Source: Allomuricauda sp. TY007
Lineage (GTDB): Bacteria > Bacteroidota > Bacteroidia > Flavobacteriales > Flavobacteriaceae
DNA: 64,000 bases
NCBI RefSeq assembly: GCF_010468565.1
Contig: NZ_WUEG01000005.1
Span: forward strand, 170,715 to 234,714
Direction: 5' to 3'
Below the pieces are notes generated by a model. It saw only the letters and a program-made list of their open reading frames with translations, made no database searches and had not been told where the DNA came from. Both the position numbers and the translations under genes were made by a program. Positions 17,032 to 28,340 of the stretch are shown here, piece by piece (the first letter of the stretch is position 1; each line of letters starts with the position of its first letter).

Positions 17032-18363
17032 ATGGCATTCATTCGGTCGCTATATATCCACAATGTTTTTTTTAGGTACATCGCCGTGCTTTCCGCATGT
17101 TTTGTAATTTCCTATTGGGTACCGCTCCTATACCCTATAGCTTGGTTGTTGGTGTTTCTTTTGATGGCACTCCTTGTCTTTGACCTCTATTTATTGTACT
17201 CTACCTCCAAGGCCATCAAAGCCCGGCGGAACCTGCCCCAAAAATTATCGAACAGCGATCAAAATATACTATCGGTACATCTAAGCTCCAAATACCCTTT
17301 CAGAACAGCCGTTTCCATAATCGATGAATTACCGGTTCAGTTCCAAAAAAGGAATTTTGAACATAAGACCGGATTACTAAAAGGAGAACCACATTTTTTC
17401 GAATATTCGGTACGTCCTGTGGAACGTGGCGAATATGTTTTCGGCAACCTGATTGTATTTGCATCCTCTCCCTTACGCATCATCAAAAGAAAGTTTGTGT
17501 TCCAAAAGGACCAAATGGTACCGGTGTATCCTTCCATCATACAAATGCAGCAATACGATTTTTTGGCCACAAGCAATCGTTTAACGGAATTTGGACTGAA
17601 GAAAATAAGACGTATTGGACATACCCAGGAGTTTGAACAGATCAAAGAATACATTAAAGGGGACGATGTGCGAACCATAAATTGGAAAGCCACGGCAAAA
17701 AAGAACCAATTAATGGTAAACCAATACCAAGATGAAAGGTCACAGCCCATTTATTCGATAATTGATACGGGAAGGGTCATGAAAATGCCCTTTAATGGTT
17801 TGAGTCTATTGGATTATGCTATCAATTCGGCCTTGGCCTTTTCCAATGTCGCCCTAAAACGAAACGATAAAACAGGATTGCTCACATTCTCCAAAAAAAT
17901 TGAAACCTTTGTTCCCGCCGTGCAGAAAATCACGCACCTAAATACCATCATGGAGAACCTGTACAATATTTCCACCGCTTTTTCCGATTCCGATTTTGGA
18001 TTATTGTACGCCCAGGTAAAACGAAAGGTCAACCAACGAAGTCTATTATTGCTCTACACTAATTTTGAGCACATATCCGGCTTAAAACGTCAATTGCCCT
18101 TTATATTGGCCATGGCAAAAAAACATGTATTGGTGGTTATTTTCTTTGAAAATACAGAGTTGGAATCCCTTGTTGCGGAAGATGCGGAAGATTTACAGGC
18201 CATCTACCATAAAACCATTGCCGAGAAGTTTTCTTTGGAAAAACGGTTGATGCAAAAAGAACTCCAGAAATATGGCATACAGACCATTTTGACCAAACCC
18301 GAGGAATTGACCGTCAACACCATCAATAAATACCTGGAAATAAAAGCTAGGGGGATTATTTAA
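17032..18363 (+). CDS. DUF58 domain protein (MoxR partner)
   Basis: A 443-aa protein: two membrane helices in the first 60 residues, an extracytoplasmic beta-rich segment (about 60-190), then the DUF58 core. The core signature is GDDVRTINWKATAKKNQLMV near residue 212. A vWA-like fold follows, with IYSIIDTGRVMK in the place of the metal-site DxS loop. It is the last gene of the operon and the usual partner of MoxR. The family is thought to link MoxR ATPase activity to an envelope or stress function; in flavobacteria this is not known in detail. Confidence 0.9.
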   Translation: MAFIRSLYIHNVFFRYIAVLSACFVISYWVPLLYPIAWLLVFLLMALLVFDLYLLYSTSKAIKARRNLPQKLSNSDQNILSVHLSSKYPFRTAVSIIDELPVQFQKRNFEHKTGLLKGEPHFFEYSVRPVERGEYVFGNLIVFASSPLRIIKRKFVFQKDQMVPVYPSIIQMQQYDFLATSNRLTEFGLKKIRRIGHTQEFEQIKEYIKGDDVRTINWKATAKKNQLMVNQYQDERSQPIYSIIDTGRVMKMPFNGLSLLDYAINSALAFSNVALKRNDKTGLLTFSKKIETFVPAVQKITHLNTIMENLYNISTAFSDSDFGLLYAQVKRKVNQRSLLLLYTNFEHISGLKRQLPFILAMAKKHVLVVIFFENTELESLVAEDAEDLQAIYHKTIAEKFSLEKRLMQKELQKYGIQTILTKPEELTVNTINKYLEIKARGII

Positions 18364-18410
18364 GCGACCGTACAGGCGGGTGCTCGATGTGACAACAAGT
18401 ATCCGTAAAA

Positions 18411-18884
18411 TTATTCAACACTAAACTCCCGATTGGAAAGCCCCAAGGTATTCAATGACGGGAGTTTGCCATCCAACACAACAAATTCCGATTTTGGATG
18501 AAGAAACTGCTTTCGCTTCTTTAAGTTCAGATTAGAGTAACGACCGCGCAAGTGCCTTCTATCATCCTTTTTAGAGAAAAGGTCTATGGTAACGCCCACG
18601 GTAACGCCCCCTAAAATGGTTGCGGCGAGATCATCGTTGTCCCAACCATTTGGTCGTTGTCCTGCATCCACGGTTTCTTTGGCCAGCCCGATAAGGGTAC
18701 TCCCGGCTACCGAACCTATAAAAGTCCATATTCGATTACCATCCGTGGCTTGCTTGGCAATTCCGGCCCCTGCAAGGCCAAAGAGATTACCTCCCAAAAA
18801 ATGGAGTGCTTTGTCCCGCTCCACTTGCCCATAGCAATGCGAGGCGAGCACAAAAAAGAGTAGTGTGGGGATTAGTGTTCTCAT
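18411..18884 (-). CDS. Exported DUF2279/YfiM-like protein
   Basis: A 157-aa protein with a signal peptide (about 1-20, ending CYGQ). The central part resembles the YfiM/DUF2279 family: DKALHFLGGNLFGLAGAGIA, then IGLAKETVDAGQRPNGWDNDD, and the glycine-rich helix AATILGGVTVGVTI. The DKxxHF and KExxD motifs are the conserved family features, found in putative inner-membrane lipoproteins. The C-terminal 45 residues are basic and look disordered. Function unknown. It is convergent with the DUF58 gene; 47 bases separate them with no clear hairpin. Confidence 0.72.
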   Translation of the reverse strand: MRTLIPTLLFFVLASHCYGQVERDKALHFLGGNLFGLAGAGIAKQATDGNRIWTFIGSVAGSTLIGLAKETVDAGQRPNGWDNDDLAATILGGVTVGVTIDLFSKKDDRRHLRGRYSNLNLKKRKQFLHPKSEFVVLDGKLPSLNTLGLSNREFSVE

Positions 18885-18933
18885 TGCGCAGCGTAAAAGT
18901 ATTAAAAGTTTCCTAAACTTTTAGCGTAGTACT

Positions 18934-19875
18934 TTAATAGTGTTGAACTTCAGCTTTTGCCTGATTGAACTCAGCCATTAATTCTTTAACTATTTCCGCT
19001 GCAGGTGTTATGTTATGGATCAACCCGGAAACTTGGCCTATTTCCAGTTCTCCTTCTTCCATATCCCCATCGAACATACCGCGTTTGGCCCGGGCCCTTC
19101 CCAATAGGGTTTTTAAATCTTCTATGGAAGCTCCTTCGGCATAGGCTTGCTGTACATCTTTAAAAAATTTGTTTTTGAGCAAACGTACTGGTGCCAGCTC
19201 CTTCAAGGTCAATTGGGTATCCCCTTCTTGGGCATCAACCACCCGCTGCTTAAAGAGTTCGTGGGACGATGCCTCGGGGGAGGCTACAAACCTACTCCCT
19301 ACCTGAACGCCATCGGCACCCAAAACCATAGCTGCCAACATGGCCCTGCCCGTGGCAATACCTCCAGCGGCAATTAGGGGTATCTGTATTTTTTCTTTTA
19401 CCGAAGGTATCAGTACCATGGTCGTGGTCTCATCCCTTCCGTTATGTCCACCAGCTTCAAAACCCTCTGCCACTATGGCATCCACTCCGGCTTCTTGGGC
19501 TTTCAATGCGAACTTTACACTACTTACCACATGAACCACGGTAATTCCCTTCTCTTGAAGAAATTTGGTCCACGTTTTCGGATTTCCCGCAGAAGTGAAT
19601 ACAATTTTCACCTCTTGGTCAACAATAATGTCCATCAACTTTTCAATGTCGGGATACAACATGGGAACATTTACCCCAAAAGGCTTATCGGTTGCTTTTT
19701 TACATTTTATGATGTGCTCTTCCAACACCTCGGGGTACATACTTCCCGCTCCCAACAATCCCAATCCACCTGCATTGGAAACCGCAGAGGCCAACCGCCA
19801 ACCGCTGGCCCAGACCATTCCTGCTTGGATGATAGGGTATTCTATTCCGAAAAGTTGCGTGATTTTATTTTGCAT
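18934..19875 (-). CDS. Nitronate monooxygenase family FMN enzyme
   Basis: A 313-aa TIM-barrel flavoprotein of the nitronate monooxygenase / FabK-like family. The N-terminal IIQAGMVWASGWRLASAVSN and AGGLGLLGAG are the FMN-barrel start. GFEAGGHNGRD contains the conserved GGH with the catalytic His (about 147). IPLIAAGGIATGR and ADGVQVGSRFVAS bind the FMN phosphate. It probably oxidises nitronates to protect against toxic propionate-3-nitronate or has a reductase role; FabK cannot be fully excluded. Monocistronic by spacing (55 bases to mnmA, which lies upstream on the same strand). Confidence 0.88.
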   Translation of the reverse strand: MQNKITQLFGIEYPIIQAGMVWASGWRLASAVSNAGGLGLLGAGSMYPEVLEEHIIKCKKATDKPFGVNVPMLYPDIEKLMDIIVDQEVKIVFTSAGNPKTWTKFLQEKGITVVHVVSSVKFALKAQEAGVDAIVAEGFEAGGHNGRDETTTMVLIPSVKEKIQIPLIAAGGIATGRAMLAAMVLGADGVQVGSRFVASPEASSHELFKQRVVDAQEGDTQLTLKELAPVRLLKNKFFKDVQQAYAEGASIEDLKTLLGRARAKRGMFDGDMEEGELEIGQVSGLIHNITPAAEIVKELMAEFNQAKAEVQHY

Positions 19876-19930
19876 GAAGGTTTTGATTCAGATTTCCACC
19901 AAAATAAACAAAATAAATGAAGGATTCCGG

Positions 19931-21121
19931 TTACGAAATTACTCCTGAACCGATCAACTCATCATTGTTATACCACGCAGCAAACTGCCCTTCGGTAATG
20001 GCGGACTGTTTTTCTTTGAAATCCACGTACAAGCCGTTCCCTACTTTGTAGAGTGTTGCCGCTTGCAATGGCTGTCTATATCGAATTCTCGCCATAACTT
20101 CCATGGTTTCATCCTCCTTCAAAGCCAAATCCGGGCGTACCCAATGGAGTTCGTCCTCCTTTATAAACAGCGTATTTCTTAAGAGCCCCGGATGCCTTTT
20201 CCCCTGACCGGTATAGATGATGTTCTTCTCCACATCGGTATCAATTACGAACAAGGGTTCTTTGGTTCCGCCAACATTGAGGCCTTTGCGTTGCCCTATG
20301 GTAAAGTAGTGTGCACCTTGATGCTCCCCGACTACTTTTCCATCAGCTTCGGAATATACAGGCTTTTCGGCTTGGAAAACCAATTTTTCCCGCTCATTCT
20401 GAAATGCTGGAACAGTAATCGAAAATTGTGCAGCATCACTAGGCACTTCCACGATAACTCCTTTTTTGGGCTTCAATTTTTGCTGTAAAAATTCAGGCAG
20501 ATGCACTTTTCCAATAAAACACAATCCTTGGGAATCCTTTTTGTCGGCAGTGATTAAATTGTTTTCCGCAGCTATTTTACGTACCTCTGGCTTCAACAAT
20601 TCACCAATTGGGAACAAGGTCTTGGACAACTGTTCTTGCGACAATTGACAAAGAAAATAGGATTGGTCTTTGTTCGGGTCCTTACCGGACAATAACCGGT
20701 AGGTTTCCGTACCATCATCATTTTGGATGGTTCCCTTTCTGCAATAATGTCCCGTAGCCACATAATCGGCACCCAATTGCAGGGCAATTTTCATAAACAC
20801 ATCAAACTTGATCTCGCGATTGCACAGCACATCCGGATTGGGGGTTCTGCCTCTCTCGTACTCATTGAACATATAATCCACGATTCGCTCCTTGTACTCC
20901 GCACTCAAATCAACGGTTTGGAAAGGGATTCCCAGTTTTTCGGCCACGATCAGTGCATCGTTGCTGTCCTCCAACCAAGGGCATTCCTCCGAAATGGTCA
21001 CGGAATCATCATGCCAATTCTTCATAAACAGACCGATTACATCGTACCCCTGCTCTTTGAGCAAATAAGCAGCTACGCTTGAATCCACTCCTCCCGAAAG
21101 TCCAACAACAACCTTTTTCAT
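19931..21121 (-). CDS. mnmA: tRNA-specific 2-thiouridylase MnmA
   Basis: A 396-aa enzyme that puts sulfur on C2 of U34 in tRNAs for Lys, Glu and Gln. The PP-loop [13 protein letters not shown] is at residues 8-20. The first catalytic Cys is in [12 protein letters not shown] (about residue 102) and the second in [10 protein letters not shown] (about 200). [15 protein letters not shown] near residue 275 is the family's central-domain signature. Length is usual. A TATTTTTG motif on this strand (21147-21140) fits a -7 element about 20 bases before the ATG, although I find no good -33 box. Confidence 0.95.
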   Translation of the reverse strand: MKKVVVGLSGGVDSSVAAYLLKEQGYDVIGLFMKNWHDDSVTISEECPWLEDSNDALIVAEKLGIPFQTVDLSAEYKERIVDYMFNEYERGRTPNPDVLCNREIKFDVFMKIALQLGADYVATGHYCRKGTIQNDDGTETYRLLSGKDPNKDQSYFLCQLSQEQLSKTLFPIGELLKPEVRKIAAENNLITADKKDSQGLCFIGKVHLPEFLQQKLKPKKGVIVEVPSDAAQFSITVPAFQNEREKLVFQAEKPVYSEADGKVVGEHQGAHYFTIGQRKGLNVGGTKEPLFVIDTDVEKNIIYTGQGKRHPGLLRNTLFIKEDELHWVRPDLALKEDETMEVMARIRYRQPLQAATLYKVGNGLYVDFKEKQSAITEGQFAAWYNNDELIGSGVIS

Positions 21122-21323
21122 TGCAATGATTTAAGGCTACAAAAATACGAATTGACGTTAATTAATAATGGTAAATATATCCTAAAGCAACAGCTATGAA
21201 ATTATAACCTACACATCCCTAGAATTTTAATTTTGTTAAAGTTTTAACCTAAAATGTTAAACACTATTGTTGTTATTTTGTTTAATTATATTTTCACATT
21301 GTTAAACAAACACCTAAAATAAC

Positions 21324-23192
21324 ATGAAAACTTTAAAACATTTAACCCGATTGACCCTTTTACTAGTATTCATTGGATTCACATCGTGTTCCGATGATGA
21401 CAATGGACCTATGCCTCCTGAACAGGAAGGAGATAATATTGTTGAAGCCGCACAGGCAACCGCCGAACTTAGCACTTTGGTTGCCGCCCTTCAAAAAGCG
21501 GATGAGAGTGCCAATAACGACTTGGTTGCTGCTTTAAGTGGTGAAGGATCATTTACGGTTTTTGCCCCAACCAATCAAGCATTTACAGATTTGCTTGCAC
21601 AACTGGATGGTTTTGATTCCTTGGACGATTTTAGCTCCCAACAACTACAAGACTTGCTAGCTGTAATTTTAACCTACCACGTGGTAGGCGATGCTGCCCT
21701 ATCCACCGATCTGAGCAACGGAATGAGCCTTACAACATTGCAGGGTTCCTCCTTGCAAGTATCCACCGAAGGTGGCGTGTTTATTCAAGATGCAACCGAT
21801 GTTGCCGCTGAGGTGACTACCGCAGATATTGAAGTTTCCAATGGTGTTGTACATATTATAGACAAAGTTTTATTGCCCCAGGCTATTTTGGATGAACTGG
21901 CCGACATTATCTTAATGCCCATTACCGATTTGGCCATTGGCAACGAAAACCTACAGAATTTGGTTGCTGCCCTTACCGCGGCCAGCGGGGATTTACCCAC
22001 CGTATTGCGCGGCAATGGACCTTTTACCGTATTGGCCCCGACCGATGAAGCCTTTGAGGCTTTCCTTGATGGTGCAGCGCTAGAGGACGTTCCCGTGGAT
22101 GTATTGACCAATGTATTGCTTAACCACGTAATCAGTGGTGAAGTTACCTCAACCGACTTAACAGGACTTGGTTCCGGTTACACAAGTACTTTGGCCACTG
22201 GGGCCGGTGAGCAAAATGTAAGCTTGTTTTTCGATACCTCTGATGGTGTAACCTTTAATGGTGTTGCCTCCGTAGTAGCTGCTGATGTAAAAGCGATCAA
22301 CGGTATTGTTCATGTGGTAGATGCCGTAATAGACATTCCAAATATTGTGGACCATGCGGTGGCCAATCCAGGGCTTTCCTCTTTGGTTGGTGCTTTGACC
22401 GAAGGCGGGAATACAACCTTCACCGATTTACTATCCAACGAAGAAGAAACGTTCACTGTATTTGCTCCTGGAAACGATGCCTTTAGTGCATTTACCAATC
22501 CTAATTCCAATGATTTGAATGCTATTTTGGCCAATCACGTGATTGTGGGAGCCGCTGCGTTCTCTTCGGATTTGACAAATGCTTATGTGAACACGGCTGC
22601 TGAGTATGCTGCTGACGAGAATTTAAGTTTATACATTAATACCGATGATGGTGTAACCTTAAACGGTACAAGTAACGTGGCCATGGCGGATATTGTGGCA
22701 AGCAACGGCGTAATCCATACCGTGGATGCTGTTATAGACCTGCCAACAGTGGTAACTTTTGCCGCTGCAGATCCTAATTTCTCCACCTTGGTATCTGCAT
22801 TGACAGAGTTGACACCAAGTACGGATTTTGTGAGCGTATTATCAGCACAAGACGGTGCGGGAAGCGATCCATTCACCGTGTTTGCCCCTACCAACGATGC
22901 TTTTGCCGCTTTGGCCAGTATTCCGGCCGAGGCTGACCTAATACCAATATTGCAACACCACGTGGTGGCAGGTGCCAATGTACGATCCGGTGATTTGAGC
23001 GATGGAGCCACAGCTACCACTTTTGAAGGCGATATGATCACCATCAACCTACCAGGAACTGGTGATAACATTGCAGATATTACCGACGGTGCCGGAAACA
23101 TGGGCATTGGTATTGATGCCGTGGATGTACAAGCCATCAATGGTGTCATCCACGTAGTGGATACTGTACTCATCCCGGACACTTCAAACTAA
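21324..23192 (+). CDS. Lipoprotein with four fasciclin (FAS1) domains
   Basis: A 622-aa surface or periplasmic lipoprotein: the lipobox FTSC ends a signal peptide of about 22 residues and is followed by an acidic linker (SDDDNG). Four FAS1 domains fill the rest, at about residues 37-190, 198-338, 341-475 and 478-618. Each has the H1 motif around FTVFAPTNQAF or a variant, and the H2 motif around NGVVHIIDKVLLP or a variant. FAS1 domains act in adhesion to surfaces or polysaccharides. The SDDD after the lipid Cys resembles the export signal for surface lipoproteins in Bacteroidota. The repeats differ enough that a recent duplication is unlikely. An intrinsic terminator follows 31 bases later. 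Confidence 0.93.
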   Translation: MKTLKHLTRLTLLLVFIGFTSCSDDDNGPMPPEQEGDNIVEAAQATAELSTLVAALQKADESANNDLVAALSGEGSFTVFAPTNQAFTDLLAQLDGFDSLDDFSSQQLQDLLAVILTYHVVGDAALSTDLSNGMSLTTLQGSSLQVSTEGGVFIQDATDVAAEVTTADIEVSNGVVHIIDKVLLPQAILDELADIILMPITDLAIGNENLQNLVAALTAASGDLPTVLRGNGPFTVLAPTDEAFEAFLDGAALEDVPVDVLTNVLLNHVISGEVTSTDLTGLGSGYTSTLATGAGEQNVSLFFDTSDGVTFNGVASVVAADVKAINGIVHVVDAVIDIPNIVDHAVANPGLSSLVGALTEGGNTTFTDLLSNEEETFTVFAPGNDAFSAFTNPNSNDLNAILANHVIVGAAAFSSDLTNAYVNTAAEYAADENLSLYINTDDGVTLNGTSNVAMADIVASNGVIHTVDAVIDLPTVVTFAAADPNFSTLVSALTELTPSTDFVSVLSAQDGAGSDPFTVFAPTNDAFAALASIPAEADLIPILQHHVVAGANVRSGDLSDGATATTFEGDMITINLPGTGDNIADITDGAGNMGIGIDAVDVQAINGVIHVVDTVLIPDTSN

Positions 23193-23223
23193 CTGGTTTT
23201 TGATTGATGGATAATGCAAAAGG

Positions 23224-23253
23224 CCCCCTCAAAACAAACTGAGGGGGTTTTTT
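23224..23253 (+). terminator. Intrinsic terminator after the fasciclin gene
   Basis: A perfect 8-bp stem (CCCCCTCA / TGAGGGGG) with loop AAACAAAC is followed by six T residues. It lies just after the fasciclin stop and ends that transcript. Confidence 0.88.
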
Positions 23254-23373
23254 ATGGCGTAAAATTTACCGTTCATCGATAACACATCAACAAGGGATTA
23301 TTTACCCACAAAAACCGACGGTTTTACAACTTTTAATTTTTTGGATAGGCGTGATGTCGCATCTTTGGAGTCC

Positions 23374-23439
23374 CAAATCTTTCCAAACTACACCTATAAA
23401 TGGAAACTCCCCCAAGAAAATCTTGAGGGAGTTTTTTTT
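23374..23439 (+). ncRNA. Candidate short transcript of about 65 nt
   Basis: After the fasciclin terminator there is a promoter-like pair, TTTG at 23340-23343 and CATCTTTG at 23360-23367 (16 bases apart, one mismatch to TAnnTTTG), then 40 bases later a second terminator. No coding frame fits between them. A small RNA is possible; otherwise this is only a spare terminator between convergent genes. Confidence 0.25.
23407..23439 (+). terminator. Second intrinsic terminator before convergent yidC
   Basis: A 10-bp stem CTCCCCCAAG / CTTGAGGGAG with one C-A mismatch and loop AAAAT is followed by eight T residues. It points along the plus strand toward the yidC 3' end. Confidence 0.8.
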
Positions 23440-23464
23440 GGACCGAAAAGTATTTACCTCAGTA

Positions 23465-25333
23465 CTATCTTTTCCCTGATTTCTTTTGTTCTTCGGCCTG
23501 CTCCATCATTTCGCGCATTTTACGCTGGAACTTGTTTTCCTTTTTAGGTTTTTTCTTGTTCTCCTGTATTTGGGCATGAATTTTATCCTCGTCCAATATG
23601 TAGTTCTTGATGGCCAACATAATAAAGATGGTAATCAAGTTGGAAACGAAATAGTACAAACTCAACCCACTTGCGTAGTTGTTAAAGAAGAACAACATCA
23701 TAACGGGTGATAAATACATAATAAATTTCATGTTCGGCATCCCAGGCTGTTGCTGCATCTGCATGCTCTGCCCCGTGGTCATCTGCATATAGAAGAATAT
23801 GGCCACGGATGCCAAAATCGGGAACAGGGATACGTGGTCTCCGTAAAAGGGTATGGTGAACGGCAACTCAAAAATAGTGTCGTAAGACGATAGGTCCTCT
23901 GCCCATAAAAAAGGTTTTTGCCGCAACGCAAAGGAAGTCGGGAAAAACATGAACAGGGAGTAGAAAATGGGCAACTGTAACAAGGCGGGCACACAGCCGC
24001 TCATAGGGCTCACCCCTGCTTTGTTGTACACCTTCATGGTCTCTTGCTGCTTTTTCATGGCGTTGTCCTTGTACTTTTCGCTGATTTCCGAAATCTCCGG
24101 CTTCAACACCTTCATTTTGGCCTGCGACAAATACGATTTATAGGTGACGGGCGAAAGTGCCAATCGAACCAAAATCGTCATAATAACAATGGCAATTCCA
24201 TAGGGTAAAAACGAGCTCAAGAACGTATAGAAGGGCGTAAATACGTAACGGTTGATCCAACCAAAGATTCCCCATCCAAACGGAATGGAATCGGCAAGGC
24301 CCAAATCCTTATAATCGTCCAATACCTTTACATCGGTGGGCCCGTAGTACCAGTACATATGCTGCGAGAGCTCACCGCCTTGCAGCTCCAAAGGGGCCCG
24401 TGTGGTATATGCTTTCGTAAATTGGAGTTCCTTGCTCTCTTCCTCGACCAAGTTTGTGGAGGTTAGATCGGCAGTCTTAAAATGCTCATCGGTTGCTAGA
24501 ATAGAGCTAAAAAAATGCTGACGGTACGACAACCACTTTACATCCACTTCGGTTTCCTCATCAAAATCACTGCTCTCGGAAAGCTTGCTGATGTCACCAT
24601 CATCGTGATTGTACGTTAGACGGGTATATCTATTTTCGTACTGCACGCTTTTGTTGTGGCGAATACCTTTAAGGTCCCACTCCAAGGTAACAGGCTTACT
24701 GGTATTGAAAACTCCGCTCAAACCTTGGGAACGCACGGTAAAGTCCACCAAATATTCTTTTGGTTTCATTTCGTAGCGGTACTCCAAAAATTGATTGTTG
24801 GCCACTTTGGCCTTCATGGAAAGCACATGGTTGTCCCCGCTTTGGGTAAGTGACGGTTCAAAATACAGGTCCGCCGTACTGAGAACGCGATTGTCCGATG
24901 TGGTAAAATTCAGTGCAAAGTTGGCATTGCCATCTTTTACCAAATATACGGGAACGGAATCGTAGGTGACAAAATTCTTCATTTTGGCCTCAACGATCTG
25001 TCCCCCTTTATTGGATACTTTCAGTTGGAGCACTTCGTTTTCCAGAGTGGTGGTTCCATCCGAAGTCTGGGTGAAACCAAATGCCCCGACCGTATTTTTG
25101 TATTGGGCCACAGCGGTGGAATCGTTAAGATCTATGGTCTTGGTTTCCTTTACGGGTGCAGTTTTGACCGCCTCCTCCGCTTTGGCTTCCTCTGCCTCTA
25201 TCTGTGCTTGCTCTGCTTTTTGTGCCTCTAACTCTTCTGGCGTAGGCTGATTTTGGTAAAACATGTATATGAGTATCCCAAAAATCAGTACAAATCCAAT
25301 AATGGACTTAATATCCAGCTTCTTTTCTTCCAT
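23465..25333 (-). CDS. yidC: Membrane protein insertase YidC
   Basis: A 622-aa YidC of the large Bacteroidota type. A first membrane helix (IIGFVLIFGILIYMFYQNQP) is followed by a charged, Ala/Glu-rich linker and a large periplasmic domain of about 270 residues. The conserved C-terminal insertase core follows, from about residue 360: FTPFYTFLSSFLPYGIAIVI, then the cytoplasmic hairpin AKMKVLKPEISEISEKYKD, and the hydrophilic-groove helices with MSGCVPALLQLPIFYSLFMF. The C-terminal tail is very basic, as expected for ribosome contact. It inserts membrane proteins alone or with SecYEG. It lies 66 bases downstream of pyrG on the same strand. Confidence 0.95.
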   Translation of the reverse strand: MEEKKLDIKSIIGFVLIFGILIYMFYQNQPTPEELEAQKAEQAQIEAEEAKAEEAVKTAPVKETKTIDLNDSTAVAQYKNTVGAFGFTQTSDGTTTLENEVLQLKVSNKGGQIVEAKMKNFVTYDSVPVYLVKDGNANFALNFTTSDNRVLSTADLYFEPSLTQSGDNHVLSMKAKVANNQFLEYRYEMKPKEYLVDFTVRSQGLSGVFNTSKPVTLEWDLKGIRHNKSVQYENRYTRLTYNHDDGDISKLSESSDFDEETEVDVKWLSYRQHFFSSILATDEHFKTADLTSTNLVEEESKELQFTKAYTTRAPLELQGGELSQHMYWYYGPTDVKVLDDYKDLGLADSIPFGWGIFGWINRYVFTPFYTFLSSFLPYGIAIVIMTILVRLALSPVTYKSYLSQAKMKVLKPEISEISEKYKDNAMKKQQETMKVYNKAGVSPMSGCVPALLQLPIFYSLFMFFPTSFALRQKPFLWAEDLSSYDTIFELPFTIPFYGDHVSLFPILASVAIFFYMQMTTGQSMQMQQQPGMPNMKFIMYLSPVMMLFFFNNYASGLSLYYFVSNLITIFIMLAIKNYILDEDKIHAQIQENKKKPKKENKFQRKMREMMEQAEEQKKSGKR

Positions 25334-25399
25334 GAATATTATTTAGTAGAAATATTTTATTGGTATTTCAGGTGGCAAATATATGCCCAAAACCCCGTT

Positions 25400-27326
<1,927 letters not shown>

Positions 27327-27369
27327 ATCTAGGTCGAAAATACTATCTTTCCCATAACAAATCCGAAAA

Positions 27370-28233
27370 ATGAAACGTAGAAATTTTATAGCCACTGCTG
27401 CCGTTGGGTCTGCAGGTCTGGCTTCAGCCTCTGCCATGGCGGCCAGCCAAGGGCAATCCAAAACCTTTAAACTCAAGCACAATATCAACCACAGTGTATG
27501 CGAATGGTGTTTTAACGACATCCCGCTGGAGGATTTTTTAAAGACATTGAACGAATTGGGCGTTAAAGCCATTGATCTCGTAGGCCCCGACAGATGGCCC
27601 ATATTAAAAAAGTACGACATACATTGCTCCATGTGCAACGGTGCCGAAATTGGCTTGGCCGAGGGATGGAACAATCCAAAATACCATGAGCAGCTGATCA
27701 AAAACTACACGGAAATGATTCCGAAAGTGGCCGAAGCGGGTTACACCAACCTTATTTGTTTTAGTGGCAATCGCAACGGGATGAACGATTATGTGGGCCT
27801 TCAAAACTGTGTGGACGGGCTTTCACAAATTATGCCTTTGGCCGAAGAACACGGTGTAGTGATCCAAATGGAACTTTTTAACCAAGTAAACCACCCCGAT
27901 TATATGTGCGACAACTCTTTATGGGGCGTGGAACTTTGCAAACACTTGGGCAGCGATAATTTTAAATTGTTGTTCGATATCTACCACATGCAGATTCAGG
28001 AAGGCGACATTATCCGTAGCATACAGAATTACCACCCTTATTTTGGGCACTACCACACGGCTGGGGTTCCCGGGCGACATGAAATTGATGAAACCCAGGA
28101 ATTGTACTACCCTGCTATCATCAAAGCAATTCACGATACAGGTTTTACAGGGTACGTGGCCCAAGAGTTTATTCCTACTTGGGATGACAAGATCCAGGCG
28201 TTGAAAGATGGGTTTATGCGGTGTGATATTTAG
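27370..28233 (+). CDS. Tat-exported TIM-barrel isomerase, hydroxypyruvate-isomerase-like
   Basis: A 287-aa protein of the xylose isomerase-like TIM-barrel superfamily, closest by eye to hydroxypyruvate isomerase (Hyi). The N-terminus is a twin-arginine signal (KRRNFIATAAVGSAGLASAS), so a folded protein is sent to the periplasm. Barrel landmarks are HSVCEWCFNDIPLED at the start, the metal ligand Glu in VIQMELFNQVNHPDY (about 165), YHMQIQEGD (about 210), FGHYHTAGVPGRHE (about 235) and the last ligand Glu in YVAQEFIPTWD. Export of a Hyi-like enzyme points to sugar or sugar-acid handling outside the cytoplasm. A clear terminator follows. Confidence 0.87.
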   Translation: MKRRNFIATAAVGSAGLASASAMAASQGQSKTFKLKHNINHSVCEWCFNDIPLEDFLKTLNELGVKAIDLVGPDRWPILKKYDIHCSMCNGAEIGLAEGWNNPKYHEQLIKNYTEMIPKVAEAGYTNLICFSGNRNGMNDYVGLQNCVDGLSQIMPLAEEHGVVIQMELFNQVNHPDYMCDNSLWGVELCKHLGSDNFKLLFDIYHMQIQEGDIIRSIQNYHPYFGHYHTAGVPGRHEIDETQELYYPAIIKAIHDTGFTGYVAQEFIPTWDDKIQALKDGFMRCDI

Positions 28234-28305
28234 ACCGGATACTTTTTCACTAGTTGAAAACAAGGATGGAAAATGATTTAAAAATTCTGTCCTTTAATCA
28301 TAAAC

Positions 28306-28335
28306 AAGGCCATCCTTGAAACGGATGGTCTTTTC
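28306..28335 (+). terminator. Intrinsic terminator after the TIM-barrel isomerase gene
   Basis: A stem of about 10 bp (AAGGCCATCC / GGATGGTCTT, one G-U pair) with loop TTGAAAC is followed by T-rich TTTTCTTTT. It marks the left edge of the accessory island. Confidence 0.85.
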
Positions 28336-28340
28336 TTTTG

